Assembly: GCF_018882415.1 (NCBI RefSeq)
Contig: NZ_JACVOL010000001.1
Span: 1,899,531 to 1,963,530 of the forward strand
Source: Polynucleobacter sp. 86C-FISCH
GTDB taxonomy: Bacteria > Pseudomonadota > Gammaproteobacteria > Burkholderiales > Burkholderiaceae
DNA: 64,000 nt
Direction: 5' to 3'
This document shows positions 1-10,318 of the stretch, in pieces (position 1 is the first letter of the stretch; every line of letters begins with the position of its first letter). The position numbers were made by a program, and so were the translations under genes. The notes below the pieces were generated by a model. The model had not been told where the DNA came from. It made no database searches and saw only the letters and a program-made list of their open reading frames with translations.

Positions 1-765
1 TTGTTTAGCAAAATCTGCAGTCTCTTCGGGGGTCCACCCTCCCTCTATCCAATCGCTAGCGGAAATTCGGATGCCAAGAACGCCTTGATAAGCAGCTCTT
101 ACAGCTGCAAATAGCTCCAGTGGAAAGCGAATCCGATTTTCAAACGAACCACCGTATTCATCGGTACGTTGATTGGCAATCGGCGATAGAAATTGATGCA
201 ATAAATAACCATGTGCACCATGAAGTTCAATGCCATCAATACCAATGCGATCTGCGCGCTTGGCTGATGCAACAAAATCAGCAATCAACTTCTTTAGCTC
301 ATCCTTGCTTAATTCATGAGGTGGGCGCTCTCCGTCTAACTGCGGAATAGCTGAAGGCGCTAGCGTTTCCCAGCCACCTTGATCTTTGGAAAGCAGTTGA
401 CCACCATTCCAAGGAGTGGCGCTAGAGGCTTTACGACCTGCATGAGCTAGCTGGATAAAAACTGGTACAGCGGGGGCCAAGGTGCGCGCTCGAGTTAATT
501 TATCTTTTAGCGCCGTTTCTGTGCGGTCATCCCAGAGACCTAAGCAAGCAGGAGTTATACGAGCCTCCGGGCTAACGCCCGTTGCTTCAATAATGAAAAG
601 TGCTGCGCCGCTATTGAGTAAATTACCCCAATGCATTAGATGCCAGTCTGTTGCCTCGCCGTTACTAGCTGAGTATTGGCACATTGGAGCCACTACTATG
701 CGATTAGCCAGCTCCAGGGGTCCACGTGGCGAATTGAGGGTGTAACTAGAGAATAAAAGACTCAT
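1..765 (-). CDS. NADH:flavin oxidoreductase, Old Yellow Enzyme family (3' part cut by window edge)
   Basis: The frame is open from an ATG at 765 to the left edge, so 255 codons are visible and the C-terminal part is missing. The N-terminus has the YqjM-type signature APMCQYSA with Cys29, the residue that tunes flavin potential in that subgroup. HGAHGYLLHQF carries the substrate-binding pair His182/His185, followed by an NQRTDEYGGS-like stretch. OYE proteins bind FMN and reduce activated C=C bonds with NAD(P)H in the cytoplasm, and a complete member has about 370 residues. It is divergent from mmsA with 161 bases between them. The family is clear; the substrate is unknown. Confidence 0.93.
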   Translation of the reverse strand, partial: MSLLFSSYTLNSPRGPLELANRIVVAPMCQYSASNGEATDWHLMHWGNLLNSGAALFIIEATGVSPEARITPACLGLWDDRTETALKDKLTRARTLAPAVPVFIQLAHAGRKASSATPWNGGQLLSKDQGGWETLAPSAIPQLDGERPPHELSKDELKKLIADFVASAKRADRIGIDGIELHGAHGYLLHQFLSPIANQRTDEYGGSFENRIRFPLELFAAVRAAYQGVLGIRISASDWIEGGWTPEETADFAKQ

Positions 766-926
766 TGAATGCCTTAAAAAGCCCAAATAAGGGTCAAAAT
801 ACGAAAATTGCCGTAAAGCTATAAAATACTTAAAAAGCAGAATAAACGAGATAGCAAAGTCGTGCAGGCCATATAGCCGGGCGTCTTTTTTACCAATAAT
901 CCTATAAACACTCACTACAAGAGACT

Positions 927-2447
927 ATGAACGCACCTCAAGCCTTTGAATCAAAAGAAGATATTGGCCACTTTGTTGGTGGCAATGTAGTTAATCCTAA
1001 AGATGGCCGTTTTGCCGATGTATACAACCCTACCAAAGGGTCTGTAGCTCGCCGCGTCGCCCTTGCTAGTCGCAAGGAAGTCGATGCAGCTGTAGCGGTT
1101 GCGCAAAAAGCTTTTGAGACCTGGAGCCAAACTAGCCCATTACGCCGTTCCCGTATCTTGTTTAAGTACTTAGAACTCTTAAACGCCAATCGCGATGAAT
1201 TGGCTGCGATCATTACAGCTGAGCATGGCAAAGTATTTACCGATGCCCAAGGCGAAGTTACTCGCGGAATTGAAATTGTGGAATTTGCGACTGGCATTCC
1301 AGAATTGCTCAAAGGTGATTACACCGAACAAGTTTCTACAGACATTGATAACTGGGTAATGCGTCAGCCATTAGGCGTAGTTGCTGGTATCACTCCATTT
1401 AACTTCCCTGTCATGGTTCCAATGTGGATGTTCCCAATGGCAATTGCTTGCGGCAATACATTCATTCTGAAGCCTAGCCCTACCGACCCAACTGCATCTC
1501 TGTTTATGGCTAAACTCCTCAAGGAAGCCGGTCTTCCTGATGGCGTATTCAACGTGGTCCAAGGCGACAAAGAGGCAGTTGATGCATTGATTGAAAATCC
1601 AGATGTTAAGGCTGTGAGCTTTGTAGGCTCTACCCCAATTGCCAACTACATTTATGAGCGCTGCGCTCATTTCGGCAAACGTTCACAAGCATTAGGTGGG
1701 GCTAAGAATCACATGGTCATCATGCCTGACGCCGATATTGAAAAAGCGATTGACGCATTGGTTGGCGCCGCTTACGGCTCAGCTGGCGAACGCTGCATGG
1801 CGATCTCTGTAGCAGTCTTGGTTGGTGATGTTGCTGAAAAGATCATGCCAAAACTGATCGAACGCACTAAAACGTTAAAAGTGAAGAACGGCATGGAGCT
1901 TGATGCCGAAATGGGTCCAATCGTCTCTAAGGCAGCTCTTGAGCGCATTACTGGCTATATCGAAAGTGGTGTAGCTTCTGGCGCAAAACTATTGGTAGAT
2001 GGTCGCGGCCTCAAAGTTCCTGGTAATGAAAATGGCTTCTTCATTGGCGGCACATTATTTGACAATGTCACCCCCGATATGAAGATCTACCTAGAGGAAA
2101 TCTTTGGACCAGTATTGTCTTGCCTGCGTGTTGCCAACTTTACAGATGCACTCAACCTAGTGAATTCTTGCGAATTCGGCAATGGTGTTGCTTGCTTCAC
2201 TAGTGATGGCAATATTGCTCGTGAGTTTGCGCGTCGCGTTCAAGTTGGCATGGTTGGTATTAACGTACCTATTCCAGTGCCAATGGCGTGGCATGGTTTT
2301 GGTGGCTGGAAAAAATCCATCTTTGGCGATATGCATGCATATGGCAAAGAAGGTGTCCGTTTCTACACCAAGCAAAAGAGCGTAATGCAACGCTGGCCTG
2401 AAAGCATTGCTAAGGGCGCAGAGTTTGTGATGCCTACCTCTAAGTAA
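927..2447 (+). CDS. mmsA: Methylmalonate-semialdehyde dehydrogenase (CoA-acylating)
   Basis: The 506-residue protein matches MmsA in length and motifs. [16 protein letters not shown] is the CoA-acylating signature of the family, [11 protein letters not shown] the NAD-binding segment, and [11 protein letters not shown] carries the catalytic cysteine, Cys290. The enzyme oxidises methylmalonate or malonate semialdehyde with NAD and CoA to propionyl- or acetyl-CoA, as in valine and beta-alanine breakdown. AAGAGA lies just upstream of the ATG. The gene is monocistronic and ends at a hairpin terminator; no other valine-catabolic genes lie beside it. Confidence 0.95.
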   Translation: MNAPQAFESKEDIGHFVGGNVVNPKDGRFADVYNPTKGSVARRVALASRKEVDAAVAVAQKAFETWSQTSPLRRSRILFKYLELLNANRDELAAIITAEHGKVFTDAQGEVTRGIEIVEFATGIPELLKGDYTEQVSTDIDNWVMRQPLGVVAGITPFNFPVMVPMWMFPMAIACGNTFILKPSPTDPTASLFMAKLLKEAGLPDGVFNVVQGDKEAVDALIENPDVKAVSFVGSTPIANYIYERCAHFGKRSQALGGAKNHMVIMPDADIEKAIDALVGAAYGSAGERCMAISVAVLVGDVAEKIMPKLIERTKTLKVKNGMELDAEMGPIVSKAALERITGYIESGVASGAKLLVDGRGLKVPGNENGFFIGGTLFDNVTPDMKIYLEEIFGPVLSCLRVANFTDALNLVNSCEFGNGVACFTSDGNIAREFARRVQVGMVGINVPIPVPMAWHGFGGWKKSIFGDMHAYGKEGVRFYTKQKSVMQRWPESIAKGAEFVMPTSK

Positions 2448-2467
2448 TTCTTGGATGTAAATAGTAT

Positions 2468-2494
2468 AAAAAGCGATCTTAGGATCGCTTTTTT
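2468..2494 (+). terminator. Rho-independent terminator of mmsA
   Basis: A perfect 7-bp stem (AGCGATC, loop TTAG, GATCGCT) is followed by six T residues and starts about 20 bases after the mmsA stop codon. An A-run on the 5' side could also let it work for leftward transcription from the DUF1178 gene. Confidence 0.85.
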
Positions 2495-2519
2495 AATTGC
2501 TGGTTTTTTATAAAGACTG

Positions 2520-3005
2520 TTACTGAAGGGTATTTTTTAATGCTGGGATCATTGGCATTGATAGCACATCGATACCCTCTTCTCTTAAGGCCTCAGCCTC
2601 ATCCAAAGTTGTCTGACCGCGAATGCTTCTCTCGGGAGATTCTTTGTAGTGAATCTTTCTAGCTTCGTCAGCAAAAGAATCGCCGACATCTTCTGAGCGC
2701 CCCATCAGCTCTCTCATGCCCTTCAAGAAGGCTGCTTGGACTTGCGCCTCTAGCTGGGAATGATCACTACCAGTAAGAGCAACTACGCCTCCACTCAGAT
2801 TTTCAGATTCAACTTTAGGTATAGCCAGTTCTGTAGAAGATGATTTACCAATATGCGGTGCTGAAGGCATCCGGGTAATTTCAGTGCTGTCACAAACCGG
2901 ACAAGCAAGCATCCCCTTGTCTTGCTGGGCAAGACAATCCTCTTCCGAAGCGAACCACCCTTCAAAACGGTGATCTAACGGGCAAGCTAAGTTATAGACT
3001 TTCAT
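2520..3005 (-). CDS. DUF1178 family protein
   Basis: This 161-residue protein opens MKVYNLACPLDHRFEGWF, the typical start of DUF1178 proteins of alpha- and betaproteobacteria. A CxxC pair (CPVC, about residues 35-38) together with Cys9 suggests a small zinc-ribbon fold at the N-terminus. The middle is low-complexity and polar, and the C-terminus has a conserved KIHYKESPERSIRGQ segment. The function of the family is unknown. It follows the Nudix gene with a 65-base gap on the same strand, a common pairing in Burkholderiales, and is probably co-transcribed with it. Confidence 0.88.
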   Translation of the reverse strand: MKVYNLACPLDHRFEGWFASEEDCLAQQDKGMLACPVCDSTEITRMPSAPHIGKSSSTELAIPKVESENLSGGVVALTGSDHSQLEAQVQAAFLKGMRELMGRSEDVGDSFADEARKIHYKESPERSIRGQTTLDEAEALREEGIDVLSMPMIPALKNTLQ

Positions 3006-3070
3006 AAAACGTATATAAGGGCAAAAACGATTAATTCAATACCCCTATTTTAATCGGGTTTGGGAATGTC

Positions 3071-3670
3071 CTATTCGATCGGGGTTGGCTTGACTAAGCC
3101 TCTGCGATAACGATCGAGCCAATAGGCTGAAATCGTTGTTTTAACGTCCGTAATCTCGCCATCCTCAACCCACCCGATTAACTGCTCCAAGGGAGCCGCA
3201 AAGACGTCCAAGAATTCCTCATCGTCAAGATGACTCTTGCCGGGGACCAAGTTTTCAGCCAGATAAATATCAATAAATTCGGTTGAGTACGATATGACTG
3301 GATGAATACGGCGAATGTAACTCCACTTCCTGGCTGTGTAGCCCGTCTCTTCCTCGAGTTCTCTTTTAGCGCACAGAAGATGATCTTCACCAACCTCTAG
3401 CTTACCGGCTGGAATCTCTTTACAAGCTTTTGCGATTGGGTAGCGATATTGGCGCTCAAGCAGTACCCTACCATCATCAAGAATTGCAACAATAGCCACA
3501 GCCCCCGGGTGAGTTAAGTATTCGCGCACAGCCTCTTCGCCATTCGGCAAGGCAATCTTGTCACGCTTCATTTTCAGGAAGATTCCACCATAAATATCTT
3601 CGCCAGAAATGCGCTCTTCGCGCAAATGAGAATCTCCTGATGGTAGATCTTTAAATGATTTCTCAGTCAT
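3071..3670 (-). CDS. Nudix hydrolase, ADP-ribose pyrophosphatase type
   Basis: A complete Nudix box (G x5 E x7 R-E-L-x-E-E-x-G-Y) spans residues 89-111 of 199, with metal-binding Glu104, Glu107 and Glu108. Preceding EIPAG and the length fit the NudF/ADP-ribose pyrophosphatase branch, which hydrolyses ADP-ribose or other nucleoside diphosphate derivatives in the cytoplasm. It lies between the nuo terminator and the DUF1178 gene. The exact substrate cannot be read from the sequence. Confidence 0.92.
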   Translation of the reverse strand: MTEKSFKDLPSGDSHLREERISGEDIYGGIFLKMKRDKIALPNGEEAVREYLTHPGAVAIVAILDDGRVLLERQYRYPIAKACKEIPAGKLEVGEDHLLCAKRELEEETGYTARKWSYIRRIHPVISYSTEFIDIYLAENLVPGKSHLDDEEFLDVFAAPLEQLIGWVEDGEITDVKTTISAYWLDRYRRGLVKPTPIE

Positions 3671-3739
3671 TTACATATTCCTCTTGAAAATCGATGACAT
3701 CATCATACAAAATAGCCATGACACTTCAATGTCATAAAC

Positions 3740-3767
3740 AATAAAGGCTCCCTAAGGAGCCTTTATT
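3740..3767 (-). terminator. Terminator at the end of the nuo operon
   Basis: A perfect 12-bp inverted repeat (AATAAAGGCTCC, 4-base loop, GGAGCCTTTATT) begins 17 bases past the nuoN stop codon in the leftward direction. The downstream tract on the minus strand is TTTATTGTTT, T-rich but interrupted. Confidence 0.8.
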
Positions 3768-3783
3768 TACATTGGATCTTGTA

Positions 3784-5283
3784 TTAGGAGCCCAATAAAG
3801 TGCGACGCATAGCATCTAAGCATAGCCCCATTAATCCAGCAGGAACAATACCGATTGCCAATACCAGAATGCTATTTAAACCCAAGATGCCTTTAGCAAA
3901 ACCAGAGCCACTAACAGTGATCTCATGCTCAGGCTCATCAAAGTACATTACCTTGACTACTCTGAGGTAGTAGAAAGCGCCGATCAAGGATGCAATCACA
4001 GCAATTACAGCCAAGAATGTATGCTCCGCATCAACCAAGGCCTCAAGAACACCCAACTTAGCGGCAAAGCCTACTGTAGGTGGAATACCAGCCAATGAGA
4101 ACATCATCACAAGGCCAATGAAGGCAAACCATGGGTGCTTCTTATTAAGACCTTTTAAGCCATCCAGGGTTTCGCAGTCATAACCCTTACGTGACAGCAC
4201 CATCAATAGACCGAAGGTGCCTAGAGTAGTCAAAACATAAGTAATGGCGTAGAACATTGCAGCACTAAAAGCATGATCATCAAATACAGACAACATACCT
4301 AAAAGAACAAAGCCCATTTGCGCAATAGCTGAGTAAGCCAGCATACGCTTCACGTTAGTTTGAGCGATCGCAGTAACGTTACCTACAACAAGAGATAAGA
4401 CTGCCAGCAATACCAACATTGGCTGCCAGTCGCCTAGTAATGGCAATAAGGTGTTTACCAGTAAACGGAATAGCAATGCAAAAGCAGCCAGCTTTGGAGC
4501 TGCGGCAATCATCAATGTAACAGCCGTTGGCGCACCTTGATAAACATCAGGTACCCACATATGAAAAGGCACTACACCTAATTTAAATGCTAAGCCGGCT
4601 ACGATGAATACCAAGCCGAATGCCATGACCAAGTGGTTAACTCTAGGATCGGCTACTACCTTGAAAATTTCAATGAGATCCAAAGAGCCAGTAACGCCAT
4701 AGAGCATGGACATGCCATAAAGCAAGAAGCCTGACGCCAATGCACCCAAGATGAAATACTTAATACCAGCCTCAACACTCTTCTCACTACTATGTCGCAT
4801 TGCCACTAAAGCGTATGTTGGCAAAGCCATTAACTCAAGACCAAGATACAAGGTCAACAGATTTGCGCCAGAGATCAATACAAATTGGCCAAGCAAGGCA
4901 AGTAAAGCCAACACGATGAAGTCCGGACGGAATAAAGCGCGGTCCATCAAATACTGCTTGGAATAAATCAAGCTTACCAATACAGCAATGCAAGAACACG
5001 CTTTAAGCAAGTTTGAGAAAGGATCAGACTGGAATAGTCCATTCATTGCGACTAAAGCTGGATCGCCCATACGGCCCACAAAAGCGAGGACCAAGTAAAC
5101 CAACAAAATGATTGTGAAGAAATAAACAAATCCAACGCCACGCGGGGTATGGAAAACGTCTTGCTCTACACCAGGAGTTGATATCACTCTTTCAGGAACG
5201 TAAACACTTGCAACTAGCAGCAAACAGGTTGCAATCAGTAAAACAAGTTCCGGCAGGATGGCGTATAGGTCGAATGCTTGCAT
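3784..5283 (-). CDS. nuoN: NADH-quinone oxidoreductase subunit N
   Basis: This 499-residue polytopic protein is the last gene of the nuo operon. NuoN is one of three antiporter-like proton-pumping subunits in the membrane arm of complex [19 protein letters not shown] is the typical signature around the conserved lysine and tryptophan, and [17 protein letters not shown] contains the second conserved lysine region. About 13-14 hydrophobic segments are evident. The gene starts 10 bases after the nuoM stop. Confidence 0.97.
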   Translation of the reverse strand: MQAFDLYAILPELVLLIATCLLLVASVYVPERVISTPGVEQDVFHTPRGVGFVYFFTIILLVYLVLAFVGRMGDPALVAMNGLFQSDPFSNLLKACSCIAVLVSLIYSKQYLMDRALFRPDFIVLALLALLGQFVLISGANLLTLYLGLELMALPTYALVAMRHSSEKSVEAGIKYFILGALASGFLLYGMSMLYGVTGSLDLIEIFKVVADPRVNHLVMAFGLVFIVAGLAFKLGVVPFHMWVPDVYQGAPTAVTLMIAAAPKLAAFALLFRLLVNTLLPLLGDWQPMLVLLAVLSLVVGNVTAIAQTNVKRMLAYSAIAQMGFVLLGMLSVFDDHAFSAAMFYAITYVLTTLGTFGLLMVLSRKGYDCETLDGLKGLNKKHPWFAFIGLVMMFSLAGIPPTVGFAAKLGVLEALVDAEHTFLAVIAVIASLIGAFYYLRVVKVMYFDEPEHEITVSGSGFAKGILGLNSILVLAIGIVPAGLMGLCLDAMRRTLLGS

Positions 5284-5293
5284 TTGCGCTTAC

Positions 5294-6760
5294 TCAGAGT
5301 TTGCTAACAGCAACATGCTGTAGTAGATTAATCACAGCTGGATGAATGATGTCGGTGAATGGTTTTGGATAAACGCCCATACCAATCACGCAGATCGATA
5401 GAACTGCCATCAAGAAATATTCACGGCAGTTTAAGTCTTTCAATTCTTCTACATGAGCGTTATTGATCGTGCCGAAAAATACGCGCTTGACCATCCATAA
5501 AGAATACGCAGCACCAAGGATCAAGGCTGTTGCAGCCAAGATACCAATGACGAAGTCATAATCAACAGCAGCCAAAATAACCATAAACTCGCCTACGAAA
5601 CCAGAGGTTGCAGGTAAGCCGCAGTTAGCCATTGCCATCAATACTGCAAATGCAGTAAATGCAGGCATACGGTGTACAACGCCACCGTAATCAGCGATCT
5701 GACGGGTGTGCATACGGTCATAAAGCACGCCAATAGAAAGGAACATTGCGCCAGCAACAAAGCCGTGTGAAATCATCTGCACGATGCCACCCTCAATACC
5801 CAAAGGGCTAAAGAGGAAGAAGCCTAGGGTTACAAAACCCATATGCGCTACAGAGGAATATGCAACCAGCTTTTTCATATCCTTCTGGACTAAGGCAACA
5901 GCACCTACATAGATCACAGCAACCAAGGATAGGAAGATTACAAATGGCCCCAAATATTGGCTTGCATCAGGTGCGATAGGTAATGAGAAACGCAGGAAGC
6001 CGTAAGCACCGAGTTTCAACATAATTGCAGCCAAGACTACGGAGCCACCAGTTGGAGCTTCTACGTGTACGTCTGGCAACCAAGTGTGCAATGGCCACAT
6101 TGGCACTTTCACAGCAAACGCCATAAAGAACGCAGCAAATAATAGAATCTGCTCAACGATGTCTAAGCGTGCGTTTTGCCATGCCAAGATATCAAAGGTA
6201 TTGGTTACGTTGTACAGGTACAGCATGGCAATCAATGTAAGCAAAGAGCCAAGCAATGTGTACAAGAAGAACTTGAATGCAGCGTAAATACGATTATGGC
6301 CGCCCCACACACCAATAATGATGTACATAGGTATCAACGTTGCTTCAAAGAATACGTAAAACAATAAGGCATCAAGGGCACAAAATACGCCAATCATTAA
6401 TCCAGATAGGATCATGAAAGAAGCCATGTATTGAGACACTTTGGTTTCAATGACTTCCCATGCTGCAATCACCACAATGATGTTGATGAAAGCAGTGAGA
6501 ACGATAAACCAAACAGAGATACCGTCGATACCCAGGTAATAGTTAATGTCGTAGCGCGGAATCCAGCTAATCTTTTCAACAAACTGCATGCCAGGATTTG
6601 CAATATCAAATTGCAAGATCAAAGGCAGGGTTGCAATAAAGCCGAGTACGGCACCGATAAGAGCTAACCAGCGTACGCCGGCAGTTGGCTTCTCAGACCC
6701 ATAAAACAAAATAATGAGTCCAAAGACAATCGGGGTCCAGATGGCGTAAGAAAGAATCAT
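5294..6760 (-). CDS. nuoM: NADH-quinone oxidoreductase subunit M
   Basis: This is the 488-residue antiporter-like membrane subunit. FFEATLIPMYIIIGVWGG holds the conserved membrane glutamate, FAVKVPMWPLHTWLPDVHVEAPT the conserved lysine and LPDVHVEAP signature, and DMKKLVAYSSVAHMGF the second lysine region. The length is normal for the family. It lies between nuoL and nuoN with short gaps (24 and 10 bases). Confidence 0.97.
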   Translation of the reverse strand: MILSYAIWTPIVFGLIILFYGSEKPTAGVRWLALIGAVLGFIATLPLILQFDIANPGMQFVEKISWIPRYDINYYLGIDGISVWFIVLTAFINIIVVIAAWEVIETKVSQYMASFMILSGLMIGVFCALDALLFYVFFEATLIPMYIIIGVWGGHNRIYAAFKFFLYTLLGSLLTLIAMLYLYNVTNTFDILAWQNARLDIVEQILLFAAFFMAFAVKVPMWPLHTWLPDVHVEAPTGGSVVLAAIMLKLGAYGFLRFSLPIAPDASQYLGPFVIFLSLVAVIYVGAVALVQKDMKKLVAYSSVAHMGFVTLGFFLFSPLGIEGGIVQMISHGFVAGAMFLSIGVLYDRMHTRQIADYGGVVHRMPAFTAFAVLMAMANCGLPATSGFVGEFMVILAAVDYDFVIGILAATALILGAAYSLWMVKRVFFGTINNAHVEELKDLNCREYFLMAVLSICVIGMGVYPKPFTDIIHPAVINLLQHVAVSKL

Positions 6761-6784
6761 AGTGGCTACTTAAGTAACAAAGGC

Positions 6785-8839
6785 CTAGCGAACAAAAGGC
6801 AGATAAGCGTACAAAACCCAAGCTAACAATACCGCTAGGCCCGCAATCATTGCGAAAGCATAGTGATACAGATAACCGGATTGCAAATGGCGAATAACTC
6901 CAGCAAAGCGCCCTACTGCATGCGCACTGCCGTTAACGAAGAAACCATCGATAACCTTTTGGTCACCGCGATGCCATAGGAAGCCACCGATCCAAATGAG
7001 GCCCTTAGCAAATACAGCTTGATTGATTTCATCGAGATAGTATTTGTTATCAAATAATTTCTTGATCGGTGCAAATGCTTCTGCAACCTTGCCTGGCAAC
7101 TTTGGTGCCCACAAGTAGCCGATGGCAGCAGTTAATACACCCAACACAACCAACAACAATACAGGCGTAGTAAATGCATGAATCGCCATAGCAACTGGAC
7201 CGTGGAATTCATCTTCCAATTCTTTCATCACTGGATGGCGAGCCAAATCGATAAAGATTGAATCGCCAAAGAATGTTCCGAACAACAACGGTGAGATTGT
7301 GTAGAAACCAATGATCACGGAAGGAATAGCCAAGAGGATCAACGGTAGGGTCACAACAAACGGTGACTCATGCGGCTTTTGACCTGGAGCTAATCCGTGG
7401 TGCGCATGATCGTCACCCTGCTCTGCATGATGATGGTCATGCGCGTGTGCATCATCGTGACCCCAGCGTGCTTTGCCGTGGAATACATAGAAATACAAAC
7501 GGAATGAATACAAGGCAGTGACAAATACGCTTGCCATAACCGCAAAGTATGCAAATCCAGAACCAGGAATATGACTTGCAGCCACAGCTTCAATAATGGA
7601 GTCTTTTGAATAAAAGCCTGAGAAGAATGGCGTACCTACAAGCGCTAAGTTGCCAAGCAACATCATGAGGCAAGTAATCGGCATGTATTTCCAGAGGCCG
7701 CCCATCTTACGCATGTCTTGTTCATGGTGCATGCCAAGAATTACGCTACCAGCAGCAAGGAACAATAAAGCCTTAAAGAATGCATGAGTCATCAAGTGGA
7801 AGATGGCTACTGGGTAAGCAGAAACGCCCAGAGCAACAGTCATGTAACCCAATTGAGACAAAGTGGAATAAGCAACTACGCGCTTAATATCATTTTGGAC
7901 AATGCCAAGGAAGCCCATAAAGAGTGCTGTGATAGAACCAATCACTAAGATGAAGCTCAATGCAGCATCTGACAACTCAAATAAAGGCGACATGCGTGAC
8001 ACCATAAAGATGCCAGCGGTAACCATCGTTGCAGCGTGAATCAATGCAGAAATTGGTGTTGGGCCTTCCATTGAATCCGGCAACCAAACATGCAATGGAA
8101 ATTGAGCTGATTTACCCATGGCGCCAATGAACAAGCAAACGCAAGCAACAGTCATTAAATTCCAACTTGTACCTGGTAGCGTTTGCGCTGCTAAAGCAGA
8201 ATTCTGAGCAAAGATAACGTCATATTGCATCGAGCCTGTGCTGGCTAACAAAATACCGATGCCAAGGATGAAACCAAAGTCACCAACGCGGTTTACCAAG
8301 AAAGCTTTCATATTGGCAAATACTGCAGACTGACGTTCAAAGTAGAAGCCAATCAATAAATAAGAAACTACGCCAACTGCTTCCCAACCAAAGAAAAGCT
8401 GCAATAGGTTATTACTCATTACCAACATCAACATGGCAAAGGTAAACAAGGAAATATAGGAGAAGAAGCGGTTGTAACCCTCTTCACCATGCATATAACC
8501 AATGGTGTAAATGTGAACCATCAGCGACACAAAGGTCACTACGCACATCATCGTCGCAGTAAGCGGATCAATTAAGAAACCGATATCCAGATTAAGCTCA
8601 CCCAATTGCATCCAGCGGTAAACGGTTCCATTGAAATAGAAACCATCCATCACTTGAACTAAAACATTACAAGACAAAACAAATGCAATTGTGACACCCA
8701 AGATGGTTACAAATTGACTTGCGCCGTGTCCGATGCGATTGCCACCTAATTTAGTGCCAAAGAATCCGGCAATGATGGAGCCAACCAATGGCGCCAAAGG
8801 AATTGCGCAGAGTACGGGAATATTTAAGGTCAATTGCAT
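6785..8839 (-). CDS. nuoL: NADH-quinone oxidoreductase subunit L, with a His-rich loop
   Basis: This is the 684-residue distal proton-pumping subunit carrying the long lateral helix. FFGWEAVGVVSYLLIGF contains the conserved glutamate and KSAQFPLHVWLPDSMEGPTP the conserved lysine and signature. The hydrophilic stretch near residues 456-490 is very rich in His and Asp (HDDAHAHDHHH, then DDHAHH) and lies before the C-terminal membrane helices. Similar His-rich loops occur in some other betaproteobacterial NuoL proteins as far as I recall. Its stop lies 24 bases before nuoM and it starts 2 bases after nuoK. Confidence 0.97.
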   Translation of the reverse strand: MQLTLNIPVLCAIPLAPLVGSIIAGFFGTKLGGNRIGHGASQFVTILGVTIAFVLSCNVLVQVMDGFYFNGTVYRWMQLGELNLDIGFLIDPLTATMMCVVTFVSLMVHIYTIGYMHGEEGYNRFFSYISLFTFAMLMLVMSNNLLQLFFGWEAVGVVSYLLIGFYFERQSAVFANMKAFLVNRVGDFGFILGIGILLASTGSMQYDVIFAQNSALAAQTLPGTSWNLMTVACVCLFIGAMGKSAQFPLHVWLPDSMEGPTPISALIHAATMVTAGIFMVSRMSPLFELSDAALSFILVIGSITALFMGFLGIVQNDIKRVVAYSTLSQLGYMTVALGVSAYPVAIFHLMTHAFFKALLFLAAGSVILGMHHEQDMRKMGGLWKYMPITCLMMLLGNLALVGTPFFSGFYSKDSIIEAVAASHIPGSGFAYFAVMASVFVTALYSFRLYFYVFHGKARWGHDDAHAHDHHHAEQGDDHAHHGLAPGQKPHESPFVVTLPLILLAIPSVIIGFYTISPLLFGTFFGDSIFIDLARHPVMKELEDEFHGPVAMAIHAFTTPVLLLVVLGVLTAAIGYLWAPKLPGKVAEAFAPIKKLFDNKYYLDEINQAVFAKGLIWIGGFLWHRGDQKVIDGFFVNGSAHAVGRFAGVIRHLQSGYLYHYAFAMIAGLAVLLAWVLYAYLPFVR

Positions 8840-8841
8840 GA

Positions 8842-9150
8842 CTAGCCTTTAAGGTGGTCAAGATCTTCGGCATTAATGGTGTCAACCTTACGGAAGAGCA
8901 CAACCAAAATTGCCAAGCCGATAGCCGCTTCAGCAGCTGCCACTGTCAAAATAAAGAATACGAATACTTGACCTGCCATATCTCCCAAGTAATGAGAGAA
9001 GGCAACAAAGTTCATGTTGACCGCAAGAAGCATCAATTCGATTGCCATCAGCAATACGATCACATTCTTACGATTTAAGAAAATTCCAATCACGCTAGTT
9101 GCAAAGAGAATTGCACTTAATACTAAGTAGTGAGCGAGAGTAATGTTCAT
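8842..9150 (-). CDS. nuoK: NADH-quinone oxidoreductase subunit K
   Basis: This is the 102-residue small subunit with three membrane helices. The two conserved membrane glutamates are in [16 protein letters not shown] and [14 protein letters not shown]. It sits in the part of the membrane arm thought to relay charge from the quinone site to the pumps. Its start overlaps the nuoJ stop by 4 bases, which suggests translational coupling. Confidence 0.97.
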   Translation of the reverse strand: MNITLAHYLVLSAILFATSVIGIFLNRKNVIVLLMAIELMLLAVNMNFVAFSHYLGDMAGQVFVFFILTVAAAEAAIGLAILVVLFRKVDTINAEDLDHLKG

Positions 9151-9794
9151 TTCTTCTCTCCTCTTGTATCTTGCTTTGCAGCCATGTCTGAACCCATCTT
9201 CACAATGCGCATACGGTCTGCCGCAACCACATTGACTTGTTCGTGAATATTTTGTGACTTAGAGTCCTTACGATTACGCAAGGTCAAAGCAACGGCAGCA
9301 ATAATTGCTACCAACAAGATCACTCCAGCAACTTCAAACGCATAAACATAATCAACAAAGATCAGCATGCCCAAAGCTTGCGTATTGTTTGCCATCATTT
9401 CTTCTGGCATCGGCTGCACAGGCGCATTTGTACCGATGAAGCTACGAATGATCACTATAGAGAGCTCAAGAACAATCACAGCACCCATCAAGAAGGCAAC
9501 TGGCAGGAACTTTTTGAAGTCACGACGCAAGTGCTCTAAATCCAAATCGAGCATCATGACCACGAAAAGGAATAAAACCATCACTGCACCAACATAAACC
9601 AAGATCAAGGCGAGACTTAAAAACTCGGCTTTAAGCAACATCCAAAGGCCAGAGGCGCAGAAGAAAGCCAAGACTAAAAATAAAGCTGCATGGACTGGAT
9701 TTCGAGCTGTGATCACGCGCAATGCAGAAATAACAAGTAAGCCCGCAAAGCCGTAGAAGAAAACAGCAAACAAAGTAGATGGATCGAATGTCAT
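9147..9794 (-). CDS. nuoJ: NADH-quinone oxidoreductase subunit J
   Basis: This 215-residue subunit has five hydrophobic helices. [21 protein letters not shown] contains the highly conserved tyrosine/glycine region of transmembrane helix 3, whose pi-bulge is implicated in complex I coupling. The C-terminal 40 residues are hydrophilic. It overlaps nuoK by 4 bases and follows nuoI with a 21-base gap. Confidence 0.96.
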   Translation of the reverse strand: MTFDPSTLFAVFFYGFAGLLVISALRVITARNPVHAALFLVLAFFCASGLWMLLKAEFLSLALILVYVGAVMVLFLFVVMMLDLDLEHLRRDFKKFLPVAFLMGAVIVLELSIVIIRSFIGTNAPVQPMPEEMMANNTQALGMLIFVDYVYAFEVAGVILLVAIIAAVALTLRNRKDSKSQNIHEQVNVVAADRMRIVKMGSDMAAKQDTRGEKK

Positions 9795-9815
9795 ATTCAG
9801 TTCAGCTCGATTCGA

Positions 9816-10307
9816 TTAACGGTAAGGTGCATCAGCTGCACGGTTAGCGGCGATATCTTTTTCATACTTATCGCCAACAGCTAAAAGCATATCTTTAGTG
9901 AAGTACAGGTCGCCACGCTTATCGCCGAAATATTCAAAAATATTGGTTTCAACAATCGCGTCAACTGGGCACGCCTCTTCGCAGAAGCCGCAGAAAATAC
10001 ACTTTGTTAAGTCAATGTCATAACGACTGGTACGACGAGTGCCATCATCACGTTCAGCGGTTTCAATAGTGATTGCATAGGCTGGACATACTGCTTCACA
10101 GAGTTTGCAACCAATACAGCGCTCTTCACCATTTTCGTAACGACGAAGTGCATGTAAACCGCGGAAACGATTAGACAATGGCGTCTTTTCATCTGGATAC
10201 TGAACAGTGATTTTTGGCTTGAAAAGATAGCGACCGGTAATCGACATACCAGTAAGGATGTCTTTGAGCATCAAGCTATCGAGGAATTGGGAAATTTTCT
10301 TAAACAT
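9816..10307 (-). CDS. nuoI: NADH-quinone oxidoreductase subunit I (two 4Fe-4S clusters)
   Basis: This is a 163-residue ferredoxin-like subunit. Two CxxCxxCxxxCP motifs ([12 protein letters not shown] and [12 protein letters not shown]) bind the N6a and N6b 4Fe-4S clusters that pass electrons toward NuoB. It belongs to the hydrophilic connecting module at the membrane interface. It lies 11 bases after nuoH. Confidence 0.98.
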   Translation of the reverse strand: MFKKISQFLDSLMLKDILTGMSITGRYLFKPKITVQYPDEKTPLSNRFRGLHALRRYENGEERCIGCKLCEAVCPAYAITIETAERDDGTRRTSRYDIDLTKCIFCGFCEEACPVDAIVETNIFEYFGDKRGDLYFTKDMLLAVGDKYEKDIAANRAADAPYR

Positions 10308-10318
10308 GATTGGTCAAC

